A program made the position numbers and the translations under genes. 64,000 bases of DNA from Marinobacter salinus (lineage in GTDB: Bacteria > Pseudomonadota > Gammaproteobacteria > Pseudomonadales > Oleiphilaceae): the NCBI RefSeq assembly GCF_001854125.1, contig NZ_CP017715.1, positions 2,604,001 to 2,668,000 of the forward strand, read 5' to 3'. Each line of letters starts with the position of its first letter. The stretch's first letter is position 1. The notes under the pieces are model-generated. The model made no database searches. It was not told where the DNA came from and saw nothing but the letters and a program-made list of their open reading frames with translations. Below, one piece after another: positions 56,066 through 64,000 of the stretch.

Positions 56066-56596
56066 CTAGAACGGAATATCGTCATCAAAATCATCCACCG
56101 GCTCAGGCATACTGCCCTGAGTAGGCTGGCTGTAGCCACCGGACTGCTGCTGGGGCGGCGGGTTATTGCCCTGCTGGCCAGCGGGGGCATTGCTACCTGA
56201 TTGCTGGGGACGACCAGCAGGTGCGCCCTGATTCATACCACCTTCGCCACCGCGGCTATCCAGCATCTGCATCTGGCCGTTGATATCCACCACGACCTCA
56301 GTGGTGTAGACGTCCTGACCTTCCTTGTTCTGCCACTTCCGGGTTTGCAGTTTACCTTCAATATAAACCTTGGACCCTTTACGCAGGTACTGCCCGGCAA
56401 CCTCAGCCACCTTGCCAAACAGCACGATGCGGTGCCATTCGGTTTTAGGCACCATCTGACCAGTCTGACGGTCCTTGTAACTCTCGTCAGTGGCAAGATT
56501 AAGATTCACCACAGCATTGCCGTTGGGGGTATAGCGGGTATCCGGGTCCTGGCCCAGGTTCCCGATAAGAATGACCTTGTTTACGCCTCGTGCCAT
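56066..56596 (-). CDS. ssb: Single-stranded DNA-binding protein
   Basis: A 176-residue OB-fold protein that coats single-stranded DNA in replication, repair and recombination. [25 protein letters not shown] at the N-terminus, the [28 protein letters not shown] core, a Gly/Gln/Pro-rich linker and the acidic tip DDFDDDIPF that recruits partner proteins. AGGAG precedes the ATG. Next to a MFS gene and near uvrA, as in pseudomonads. Confidence 0.98.
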   Translation of the reverse strand: MARGVNKVILIGNLGQDPDTRYTPNGNAVVNLNLATDESYKDRQTGQMVPKTEWHRIVLFGKVAEVAGQYLRKGSKVYIEGKLQTRKWQNKEGQDVYTTEVVVDINGQMQMLDSRGGEGGMNQGAPAGRPQQSGSNAPAGQQGNNPPPQQQSGGYSQPTQGSMPEPVDDFDDDIPF

Positions 56597-56654
56597 TTTC
56601 TGCTCCTGATTCTATTTTCAGGGATAACCCGCGCTCCCTGCGGGTTTCCAAATT

Positions 56655-58025
56655 TCAAGAACTGCTACCCTGCCGGACAAACGAAAAGTCCGCAAGTAAC
56701 GCTTCATCGAATTGCTGACGATCTACCTTGAGATAGGCTGTGGCTGCATCCTCAACAATCACAACATCCTGAACGCCGGGCACCCGGCGCAGGCTGCTAT
56801 CGATATCGTCATACTGACCGCCAACGACCTCCTGCAACTGTACCACGAAACTCGTAGTGTATCCTGGCGAAGGCATCGTCACGGCGACCGTCAACCAAAG
56901 CGTTAGAACGGCAACCATAAACCATAATACTCCAGTGGTTCCGAGCTGCTCCAGAAGCACACCCCCCAGAGCGCCACCGAGAAAAGCCCCCAGAAACTGA
57001 GACGTAGAGTAAGCCCCCATTGCCGTCCCCTTGCTCGCCGCTGGAGCCTCCTTGCTAATAAGAGAAGGCAGGCTGGCCTCCAGAAGGTTAAAGGCCATGA
57101 AGAAGAAAAAGAGTACAGCCCAAGCAGTAGTCAAGGCATCCGAGACACTCGCCAAACCGGCGGTGGCAAGCGTCAACAGCGTGATGGCACCACACAGGAC
57201 CGGCTTCATCTTCCGCTTCTTTTCAGCAAGGATAATGAACGGAACCATGGCGAAAAAGGAGGCAACCATAACGCTTAGATAAAACCACCAGTGCGAACTG
57301 CTGGCCAACCCTAGCTGATTCTGCAGCATGGAAGGAAAAACAAGAAAGAGTGAGGTCAGCACCAGGTGCAGCGAGAAGATACCGAAATCGAGGCGTAACA
57401 GACGTCCGTCCGAAAGCACTTTGCCGAGCATTTTCTTTGCCGGGTGAGTATCTGCGCTGATCCTGTAATGATGGGGAGTAGGCACCACACGATTGACAAC
57501 TATGAGGGCAATGACCGCCAGAACGCCCGTTGCATAAAAGATTCCCGAAAGCCCCCAGAGAGAACCGACCAGCGGACCGAGCACCAGCGAAACGGAAAAG
57601 GACAGACCAATAGAGATACCTACTGTTGCCATCGCTTTGGTGCGCTCTTCCTCCCGAGTCAGATCACTCAGCAGCGCCATCAATACACTGGCGATTGCAC
57701 CGGCCCCCTGAAGAATCCGACCGGCAATCACAACGTATATGGAGTCGGTGGCGCCAGCCAACAGGCTACCGGCGGCGAACAGAACGAGCCCAATGTAGAT
57801 CATCCGTTTGCGACCTACCCGGTCGGACAACAAGCCGAAGGGAATCTGGAGCAATGCCTGACTGAGACCATAGGCACCGATCGCAAAACCAAGCAATGCC
57901 GGAGTTGCACCTTTCAGGTCGGTACCCAGGAGCATGAACACGGGCATAACCATAAACAGCCCCAACATACGCATCGCATAAACGGACGCGAGAGCTGCAA
58001 CGGATCGTTTTTCCAGCGCGTTCAT
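56655..58025 (-). CDS. MFS transporter, YajR-like with C-terminal YAM-type domain
   Basis: A 456-residue major facilitator. The first helices show SVYAMRMLGLFMVMPVFMLLG and the conserved A-loop LLSDRVGRKRMIYIGL. About twelve membrane helices end near residue 390. The last 65 residues (VVQLQEVVGGQYDDIDSSLRRVPGVQDVVIVED...) look like a ferredoxin-like beta-alpha-beta-beta domain, the YAM domain of E. coli YajR. Substrate unknown; the soluble domain suggests ion or ligand sensing by family knowledge. Lies between ssb and divergent uvrA, in the ssb direction. Confidence 0.86.
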   Translation of the reverse strand: MNALEKRSVAALASVYAMRMLGLFMVMPVFMLLGTDLKGATPALLGFAIGAYGLSQALLQIPFGLLSDRVGRKRMIYIGLVLFAAGSLLAGATDSIYVVIAGRILQGAGAIASVLMALLSDLTREEERTKAMATVGISIGLSFSVSLVLGPLVGSLWGLSGIFYATGVLAVIALIVVNRVVPTPHHYRISADTHPAKKMLGKVLSDGRLLRLDFGIFSLHLVLTSLFLVFPSMLQNQLGLASSSHWWFYLSVMVASFFAMVPFIILAEKKRKMKPVLCGAITLLTLATAGLASVSDALTTAWAVLFFFFMAFNLLEASLPSLISKEAPAASKGTAMGAYSTSQFLGAFLGGALGGVLLEQLGTTGVLWFMVAVLTLWLTVAVTMPSPGYTTSFVVQLQEVVGGQYDDIDSSLRRVPGVQDVVIVEDAATAYLKVDRQQFDEALLADFSFVRQGSSS

Positions 58026-58149
58026 GGCACTACTACCTCAGCCGGGGTTGAAAGCGGAATGACTTGAAGGCACGTAACCCCCTCAGGCGGCGCATTGTAA
58101 CAGAAGGCACACCCTCCGGGGACTGCTCGAAATACCCCAGAGCAACAGG

Positions 58150-58183
58150 CATTTTCGCCGTGAACGCAGTAACGCGGTATAAT
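58150..58183 (+). promoter_or_regulatory. Sigma-70-like promoter of uvrA
   Basis: A perfect -10 TATAAT at 58178-58183, with TTCGCC about 18 bases upstream as a weak -35. It lies 27 bases before the ATG. I found no LexA box (CTG-N10-CAG) near it. Confidence 0.6.
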
Positions 58184-58209
58184 TTTCGTTTTTATTTGAG
58201 CGAGGTGTT

Positions 58210-61032
58210 ATGGATCATATCCAGATCAAAGGGGCACGAACCCACAACCTGAAAAACGTCGACCTGGATATACCGCGGGACAAGCTGATTGTAATAACCG
58301 GACTGTCCGGCTCAGGCAAATCCTCGCTGGCATTTGACACGCTCTACGCAGAGGGCCAACGACGCTACGTGGAATCACTGTCCACCTACGCCCGACAATT
58401 CCTGTCGATGATGGAAAAGCCGGACGTTGACCATATTGAAGGCCTCTCACCTGCTATTTCCATTGAGCAGAAGTCGACGTCGCACAACCCCCGCTCTACC
58501 GTCGGCACGATTACCGAGATCTATGACTACCTGCGGCTGCTCTTTGCCCGCGCCGGCGAGCCCCGCTGCCCGGATCATGACCAGCCGCTGGAAGCTCAGA
58601 CGGTTAGCCAGATGGTCGACCAGGTGCTAGCCATGCCCGAAGGCGCCAAGCTTATGATCCTGGCGCCAGTCATTCGCGACCGCAAGGGAGAACACCAACA
58701 AGTCATTGAAACCATGAAAAGTCAGGGTTTCATACGCTTGAGAGTAGATGGCACCGTTTACGACATTGATGACATTCCCGCTCTGGACAAAAAACGCAAA
58801 CATCAGATTGACGTGGTGGTAGACCGATTCAAGGTAAAACCAGGCCTGGAGCAACGACTGGCCGAAAGTTTCGAAACCGCACTTGGGCTTTCTGATGGCA
58901 TTGCACTGGTCGCGCCCATGAGTGGCAAAGGCGAAGAGCACACGTTCTCAGCCCGATATGCATGCACCCAATGCGGCTATGCGCTCAGCGAACTGGAGCC
59001 CAGAATCTTCTCCTTCAACAACCCGGCCGGAGCATGTCCGACATGCGACGGCCTAGGGGTAAAGCAGTTTTTCGATCCAGAGAAGATCGTCCAGCATCCG
59101 GAAGCGACGCTTGCTGCCGGTGCGATCAAGGGTTGGGACCGTAGGGCCGTCTACTATTTCCAGTTGCTGGGCAGCGTTGCCGAACACTACGACATTGACC
59201 TCGAAACGCCCTGGCAGGATTTACCTGAACACTTTCAGGACATCCTTCTGAACGGCTCCGGCAGTGAGGAGATCCCTTTTCGGTACGTGAACTCTCGCGG
59301 CCATATCATGGAAAAGGCCCACCCTTTTGAAGGCATTCTTCCGAACCTTGAGCGTCGTTATCGCGAGACGGACTCACAGAGCATGCGGGAGGAACTGGCA
59401 CGCAATCTAAGCACCCAGCCCTGCAAAAGCTGCCATGGCTCCCGGCTCCGCAGAAGCGCCCGCCATGTCTTCATCGAAAACCGGAACCTTCCGGAGGTGA
59501 CCCGGCTGCCGGTTGGAGACGCTCACGACTACTTTGAAAAACTGGCCTTGCCGGGGCGCAAGGGAGAGATCGCCGAAAAAATCCTCAAAGAAGTCCGCCA
59601 GAGACTGCAGTTCCTCGTTAACGTGGGCCTGGAATACCTCACGCTTGAAAGAAGTGCCGATACCCTTTCCGGCGGCGAGGCCCAGCGCATTCGCCTGGCC
59701 AGCCAGATAGGCGCGGGCCTGGTCGGTGTAATGTACATTCTGGACGAACCCTCAATCGGCCTGCACCAGCGCGACAACGACCGCTTGCTCGCCACCCTGA
59801 CGCACCTGCGGGATCTCGGCAACACCGTAATCGTGGTCGAACATGATGAGGACGCCATCCGGGCGGCAGATTATGTCATTGACATAGGCCCCGGCGCAGG
59901 CGTTCATGGCGGCCACATCATCGCCAAAGGCACACCTCAGGATATCATCGACAATCCCAATTCCCTGACCGGTCAGTATCTGAGTGGGGCCAAGGAAATT
60001 GCGGTTCCCGCAAAACGAAATACCGGCACCGGCAAGCAGCTCACGTTGACCGGCGCCAGCGGCAATAATCTTCAGGAAGTCACCCTGAAACTCCCCCTTG
60101 GCATCATGACCTGCATTACAGGCGTCTCCGGGTCAGGTAAGTCTACCCTGATTAACAGCACGCTTTATCCGGTAGCTGCTGCCAAACTGAACAAGGCCAC
60201 CAGTCTTAACCATGCGCCCTACAGCACTCTCAAAGGCCTCGAACACCTCGACAAGGTGATCGACATAGACCAGAGCCCGATAGGACGCACACCCCGCTCG
60301 AATCCCGCGACCTACACAGGGCTGTTCACCCCTATCCGGGAACTCTTTGCCGGCACACAGGAAGCCCGTTCGCGGGGTTACAAACCCGGACGATTTTCGT
60401 TTAACGTCAAAGGTGGTCGCTGCGAGGCGTGCCAGGGCGATGGCGTGATTAAGGTCGAGATGCACTTTTTGCCGGACGTCTACGTACCCTGCGATGTATG
60501 CAAGGGTAAACGATACAATCGCGAAACCCTGGAGGTCCGCTATAAAGGCAAAAACATTCACGAAGTACTGGACATGACCGTTGAGGAAGGGCGTGAATTC
60601 TTTGACGCCGTCCCCTTTCTGGCGCGCAAACTCCAGACGCTCATTGATGTGGGACTTTCCTACATTCGCCTTGGCCAGAGTGCCGTTACTCTTTCAGGTG
60701 GTGAGGCCCAACGGGTAAAACTCGCCAAGGAACTTTCCAAGCGGGATACAGGGAAGACGCTCTACATTCTCGATGAGCCAACCACCGGCCTGCATTTCTA
60801 CGACATCCAGCAGCTACTCAATGTATTGCAGCGCCTTCGCGATCACGGTAATACAGTCGTCGTAATTGAGCACAATCTTGATGTCATCAAGACCGCAGAC
60901 TGGATTATTGACCTGGGTCCGGAAGGTGGATCAGGCGGCGGCCGAATCATCGCCGAAGGAACACCGGAAGATGTGGCGCGCCACCCCGAGTCTCACACGG
61001 GGCACTACCTCAAACCCATTCTTGAATCCTGA
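58210..61032 (+). CDS. uvrA: UvrABC system protein A
   Basis: The 940-residue damage-recognition ATPase of nucleotide excision repair. Walker A sites GLSGSGKSS (31-39) and GVSGSGKST (about 638-646); ABC signatures LSGGEAQR at about 486 and 828; Zn-binding Cys pairs CTQC/CPTC and CEAC...[12 protein letters not shown] and DEPTTGLH Walker B regions. Length and domain order match E. coli UvrA. Divergent from the MFS gene and convergent with the ribosomal protein operon, with a bidirectional terminator between. A TATAAT precedes it; SOS control was not evident. Confidence 0.98.
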   Translation: MDHIQIKGARTHNLKNVDLDIPRDKLIVITGLSGSGKSSLAFDTLYAEGQRRYVESLSTYARQFLSMMEKPDVDHIEGLSPAISIEQKSTSHNPRSTVGTITEIYDYLRLLFARAGEPRCPDHDQPLEAQTVSQMVDQVLAMPEGAKLMILAPVIRDRKGEHQQVIETMKSQGFIRLRVDGTVYDIDDIPALDKKRKHQIDVVVDRFKVKPGLEQRLAESFETALGLSDGIALVAPMSGKGEEHTFSARYACTQCGYALSELEPRIFSFNNPAGACPTCDGLGVKQFFDPEKIVQHPEATLAAGAIKGWDRRAVYYFQLLGSVAEHYDIDLETPWQDLPEHFQDILLNGSGSEEIPFRYVNSRGHIMEKAHPFEGILPNLERRYRETDSQSMREELARNLSTQPCKSCHGSRLRRSARHVFIENRNLPEVTRLPVGDAHDYFEKLALPGRKGEIAEKILKEVRQRLQFLVNVGLEYLTLERSADTLSGGEAQRIRLASQIGAGLVGVMYILDEPSIGLHQRDNDRLLATLTHLRDLGNTVIVVEHDEDAIRAADYVIDIGPGAGVHGGHIIAKGTPQDIIDNPNSLTGQYLSGAKEIAVPAKRNTGTGKQLTLTGASGNNLQEVTLKLPLGIMTCITGVSGSGKSTLINSTLYPVAAAKLNKATSLNHAPYSTLKGLEHLDKVIDIDQSPIGRTPRSNPATYTGLFTPIRELFAGTQEARSRGYKPGRFSFNVKGGRCEACQGDGVIKVEMHFLPDVYVPCDVCKGKRYNRETLEVRYKGKNIHEVLDMTVEEGREFFDAVPFLARKLQTLIDVGLSYIRLGQSAVTLSGGEAQRVKLAKELSKRDTGKTLYILDEPTTGLHFYDIQQLLNVLQRLRDHGNTVVVIEHNLDVIKTADWIIDLGPEGGSGGGRIIAEGTPEDVARHPESHTGHYLKPILES

Positions 61033-61050
61033 CGTCAGCCCCCGAGCTAT

Positions 61051-61078
61051 TGCGCCCCCCTCCGAGGGGGGGGGCGCA
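61051..61078. other. Extreme GC hairpin with homopolymer runs
   Basis: TGCGCCCCCCTCC faces GGGGGGGGGCGCA around a few bases (six C and nine G in a row). It lies between the uvrA stop and the main terminator and could fold on either strand. The unequal run length and position suggest a terminator remnant or a slippage-prone spot. Confidence 0.5.
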
Positions 61079-61090
61079 GCCTCCGGGCAT

Positions 61091-61126
61091 AAAAAAACCG
61101 GCAATCCTCAGATTGCCGGTTTTTTT
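61091..61126. terminator. Bidirectional terminator between uvrA and rplQ
   Basis: AAAAAAACCGGCAATC-CTCA-GATTGCCGGTTTTTT. The stem is perfect and flanked by A and T tracts, so it can stop transcription from both uvrA and the alpha operon. Confidence 0.95.
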
Positions 61127-61144
61127 GAACAAGTCCGAAAGATT

Positions 61145-61543
61145 TTACTCTTCGTCGTCGTCCACTTCTTCCGCTTCGATATCCAGCGGACGACCTACTA
61201 GCTCTACGAATGCCATAGGGGCATTGTCGCCAGCACGGAACCCGCACTTCAGAATACGAAGGTAACCACCCGGACGCTCATTGTAACGGGGACCAAGCTC
61301 ATCAAACAGCTTGGCAACCGCCGCATCGTCACGCAGGCGTGAAAACGCCAGACGACGATTCGCGACCGAATCATTCTTGGAAAGCGTAATCAAAGGCTCA
61401 GCCACACGACGAAGCTCTTTAGCTTTCGGCAGCGTTGTTTTGATCAGCTCGTGTTCAACCAGTGACGCAGTCATGTTACGGAACATGGCCTTGCGATGCG
61501 CACTGGTCCTGCTGAACTTACGACCACTCTTACGATGACGCAT
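61145..61543 (-). CDS. rplQ: 50S ribosomal protein L17
   Basis: A 132-residue large-subunit protein near the exit tunnel. [20 protein letters not shown] is the near-invariant start, then [26 protein letters not shown] and [23 protein letters not shown]. The acidic tail is typical. Last gene of the alpha operon. Confidence 0.98.
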   Translation of the reverse strand: MRHRKSGRKFSRTSAHRKAMFRNMTASLVEHELIKTTLPKAKELRRVAEPLITLSKNDSVANRRLAFSRLRDDAAVAKLFDELGPRYNERPGGYLRILKCGFRAGDNAPMAFVELVGRPLDIEAEEVDDDEE

Positions 61544-61576
61544 TGCTCTTATTCCTTACCTTAAACCAATCGGCGA

Positions 61577-62581
61577 TTAACCGCCCAGAACCCGGTCATC
61601 GCCACGAAGGCTAGCCGGCGGCCAGTTATCAAGACGCATCCCCAGTGACAGACCACGGGACGCCAAAACGTCCTTGATCTCGGTCAGCGACTTTTTACCA
61701 AGGTTAGGCGTCTTCAGCAGCTCAACTTCTGTGCGCTGGATCAGATCGCCGATGTAGTAAATGTTCTCAGCCTTCAAGCAGTTAGCTGAACGCACTGTCA
61801 ATTCCAGATCATCTACCGGACGCAGCAGAATCGGATCAATTTCTTCCTCTTCCTCAACGCGCTCCGGCTCTTTCTCATGATCGAAATCAACAAACACCGC
61901 CAGTTGCTGCTGGAGAATGGTAGCCGCCCGGCGAATTGCTTCTTCCGGATCGATGGTGCCATTCGTTTCCAGATCAATAACCAGCTTGTCCAGATCGGTC
62001 CGCTGCTCAACCCGTGCACTTTCCACGGCGTAAGCCACGCGACGAACCGGGCTGAAAGTTGCATCCAGCTGCAGGCGTCCGATGGCGCGAGTTTCGTCCT
62101 CGTCAAGACCTCGCTGGTCCGCCGGCTCATAGCCGCGACCGCGATTAACACGGAGGCGCATGTTCACTTCACCATTTTCACTCAGGTGACAGATCACGTG
62201 CTCCGGGTTGGCAATCTCAACATCGTGGTCGAGCTTGATGTCACCGGCAGTGACAACGCCCGGGCCTTTCTTGCTGAGCGTAAGCTCTGCATCGTCCCGA
62301 CCGTTCATTGTCACGGCGACACCCTTGAGATTCAGAAGAATCTCAATGACATCTTCCTGGACACCCTCAATGGCGCTGTACTCGTGCAAGACGCCGTCGA
62401 TCTGCGCTTCAGTCACAGCGCAGCCCGGCATCGAAGACAAGAGAATGCGGCGCAACGCGCTCCCAAGCGTATGCCCAAAGCCCCTTTCCAGAGGCTCAAG
62501 CGTAACCTTGGCACGCGTGGCGCTTGATTCCTTCACGTCAATGGTACGAGGTGTCAATAACTCATGTACTGAACGCTGCAT
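61577..62581 (-). CDS. rpoA: RNA polymerase subunit alpha
   Basis: 334 residues. The N-terminal dimer domain ([23 protein letters not shown]) and the C-terminal domain with [16 protein letters not shown] helix ([17 protein letters not shown]) and [16 protein letters not shown] are canonical. An acidic linker (EEEEEID) joins them. Sits between rpsD and rplQ in the normal order. Confidence 0.98.
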   Translation of the reverse strand: MQRSVHELLTPRTIDVKESSATRAKVTLEPLERGFGHTLGSALRRILLSSMPGCAVTEAQIDGVLHEYSAIEGVQEDVIEILLNLKGVAVTMNGRDDAELTLSKKGPGVVTAGDIKLDHDVEIANPEHVICHLSENGEVNMRLRVNRGRGYEPADQRGLDEDETRAIGRLQLDATFSPVRRVAYAVESARVEQRTDLDKLVIDLETNGTIDPEEAIRRAATILQQQLAVFVDFDHEKEPERVEEEEEIDPILLRPVDDLELTVRSANCLKAENIYYIGDLIQRTEVELLKTPNLGKKSLTEIKDVLASRGLSLGMRLDNWPPASLRGDDRVLGG

Positions 62582-62616
62582 AGACGCCCCTATCTGCTAT
62601 CGTTGCTAACTGGGCT

Positions 62617-63237
62617 TTACTTGGAGTAAAGCTCGACGATGAGGTTCTCGTTGATGTCGGCCGGCAGTTCAGTACGCTCAGGCACTGACTTGTAAACGCC
62701 GGACATCTTGTTGGCGTCGACCTCTACCCAGCTCACCGGTGCCCGACTTGCAGACAGATCCAGCGCGCCTTTAACGCGGAGCTGGTTCTTGGCCTTTTCG
62801 CGCACACTCACGACATCACCTGGCTTGACTTGATAGGAAGCGATGTTCACTACCTTGTCATTCACCAGAATCGCCTTGTGAGAAACGAGCTGACGGGATT
62901 CTGCACGGGTAGAACCAAAGCCCATGCGGTATACAACGTTGTCCAGACGACCTTCCAGAAGCTGCAGCAGGTTTTCACCAGTTGCACCTTTGATTCGGGC
63001 TGCCTCTTTGTAGTAATTGCGGAACTGCTTCTCAAGCACGCCGTAGATACGACGGACTTTCTGTTTTTCACGAAGCTGAACGCCGTACTCGGACAGACGA
63101 CCGCGACGCGCGCCGTGCATACCCGGCGGAGTCTCGATGTTGCACTTTGAATCGAGCGCGCGAACACCGCTCTTCAGAAAAAGATCTGTCCCTTCACGAC
63201 GAGACAGCTTGCACTTCGGGCCTATATAACGAGCCAT
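62617..63237 (-). CDS. rpsD: 30S ribosomal protein S4
   Basis: 206 residues. [23 protein letters not shown] start, [22 protein letters not shown], and the S4 RNA-binding domain [30 protein letters not shown]. It is the known translational repressor of the alpha operon in E. coli, acting near the rpsM start (outside this window). Confidence 0.98.
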   Translation of the reverse strand: MARYIGPKCKLSRREGTDLFLKSGVRALDSKCNIETPPGMHGARRGRLSEYGVQLREKQKVRRIYGVLEKQFRNYYKEAARIKGATGENLLQLLEGRLDNVVYRMGFGSTRAESRQLVSHKAILVNDKVVNIASYQVKPGDVVSVREKAKNQLRVKGALDLSASRAPVSWVEVDANKMSGVYKSVPERTELPADINENLIVELYSK

Positions 63238-63255
63238 ATTTCACTGTCTCCTGTG

Positions 63256-63645
63256 TTAGACGCGGCGCTTTTTGGGCGGACGACAGCCGTTATGGGGAAT
63301 CGGCGTCACATCTGTGATGTTGGTGATCTTGTAGCCACACGCGTTAAGCGCGCGAACTGCGGATTCACGTCCGGGCCCAGGACCCTTAACCTCTACGTCC
63401 AGGTTTTTAAGGCCGTATTCAGCAGCCGCATTACCGGCTCTTTCAGCTGCTACCTGCGCAGCAAAAGGTGTACTCTTACGTGACCCACGGAAACCGGAAC
63501 CACCGGAAGTGGCCCAGGACAGGACGTTGCCCTGACGGTCGGAAATGGTCACGATAGTGTTGTTGAAGGACGCGTGAATGTGCGCGACGCCATCAACAAC
63601 CGTCTTTTTCACCTTTTTACGGGTACGTGTACCTGGCTTTGCCAT
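63256..63645 (-). CDS. rpsK: 30S ribosomal protein S11
   Basis: 129 residues. [29 protein letters not shown] and the conserved [17 protein letters not shown] and [11 protein letters not shown] end. 18 bases from rpsD. Confidence 0.98.
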   Translation of the reverse strand: MAKPGTRTRKKVKKTVVDGVAHIHASFNNTIVTISDRQGNVLSWATSGGSGFRGSRKSTPFAAQVAAERAGNAAAEYGLKNLDVEVKGPGPGRESAVRALNACGYKITNITDVTPIPHNGCRPPKKRRV

Positions 63646-63658
63646 GTTTGCCTACCTG

Positions 63659-64000
63659 TTACTTACGAATAGGTTTGCGAGGACCTTTACGGGTGCGTGC
63701 GTTGGTCTTGGTGCGCTGGCCACGGACCGGAAGGCCATGACGGTGACGCAGACCACGGTGACATCCGAGATCCTTCAAACGCTTGATGTTCATCTGTACT
63801 TCGCGACGCAGATCGCCTTCGACAGACACCTTGCCCACTTCGGTACGAAGTGATTCAAGCTGCTCATCGCTCAGGTCTTTGACCTTGACGTCCGGCTTTA
63901 CGCCGGTTGCATCGCAAAGCTTCTGGGCTGTTGTCTTGCCTACACCAAAGATATAGGTGAGCGAGATAACAGCATGTTTGTGATCGGGTATATTGACACC
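63659..64000 (-). CDS. rpsM: 30S ribosomal protein S13, 5' end outside window
   Basis: The frame runs off the right window edge and lacks only about five N-terminal residues. It reads [21 protein letters not shown] onward and ends [15 protein letters not shown]. The gene is complete at its 3' end, 13 bases before rpsK. Confidence 0.97.
   Translation of the reverse strand, partial: GVNIPDHKHAVISLTYIFGVGKTTAQKLCDATGVKPDVKVKDLSDEQLESLRTEVGKVSVEGDLRREVQMNIKRLKDLGCHRGLRHRHGLPVRGQRTKTNARTRKGPRKPIRK

Noticed and set aside
58120..58140. Possible LexA box before uvrA (CTGCTCGAAATACCCCAG)
   Set aside because: The spacing between CTG and CAG is 12, not 10, and the inner bases do not fit the SOS consensus.

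Overview
The window is a gammaproteobacterial chromosome segment, most like Marinobacter or a close marine relative. This is inferred from gene content and recalled family knowledge, not from a search. Supporting points are the glnE-ilvE-LPS arrangement shared with pseudomonads, the complete Vibrio/Shewanella-type MSHA pilus locus, the ssb-MFS-uvrA arrangement and the alpha ribosomal operon. Coding density is high and many neighbouring genes overlap by 1-4 bases. No rRNA, tRNA, CRISPR array, insertion sequence or prophage was recognised.

Layout. (1) 1-4810: a yqiB-like gene and nudF (translationally coupled), thiC under a TPP riboswitch, and divergent tolC. (2) 4844-20905: a large LPS/surface-glycan region. 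It holds the Kdo transferase, a Kdo kinase, two LpxL/HtrB-type acyltransferases, an ELM1-family protein, three GT4 glycosyltransferases, a GT2 enzyme, ManC, an O-antigen-ligase-like protein fused to a second GT2 domain, a sialyl/polysialyltransferase-like protein, a CDP-glycerol-transferase-like protein and a GT9 heptosyltransferase. (3) 20953-33576: DUF6165, ilvE, glnE, a two-helix K+ channel with an RCK domain, a CYTH triphosphatase, two tandem porins, dtd, a prolyl iminopeptidase and typA/bipA. (4) 34120-39001: glnA, a DUF4124 protein, ntrB and ntrC, with a very good sigma-54 promoter upstream of glnA. (5) 39064-55850: a 17-gene MSHA type IV pilus operon on the minus strand, transcribed mshI to mshQ. 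(6) 56066-61032: ssb, a YajR-like MFS transporter and divergent uvrA. (7) 61145-64000: the end of the alpha operon (rpsM-rpsK-rpsD-rpoA-rplQ).

How the parts work together. The LPS genes can make the Kdo-lipid A inner core, phosphorylate Kdo, add heptose and further sugars, supply GDP-mannose, and join an outer glycan to the core. The nitrogen genes form one circuit: NtrB/NtrC would act at the sigma-54 promoter of glnA, and GlnE would adenylylate the Tyr seen in GlnA. The MSHA locus encodes a surface pilus whose assembly ATPase, MshE, carries two c-di-GMP-binding MshEN motifs, which suggests second-messenger control of attachment. The most unusual items are the ligase-GT2 fusion (13729-15741), the polysialyltransferase-like/CDP-glycerol-transferase pair (15769-17884) and the multidomain MshQ. 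None amounts to clear proof of a wholly new system.
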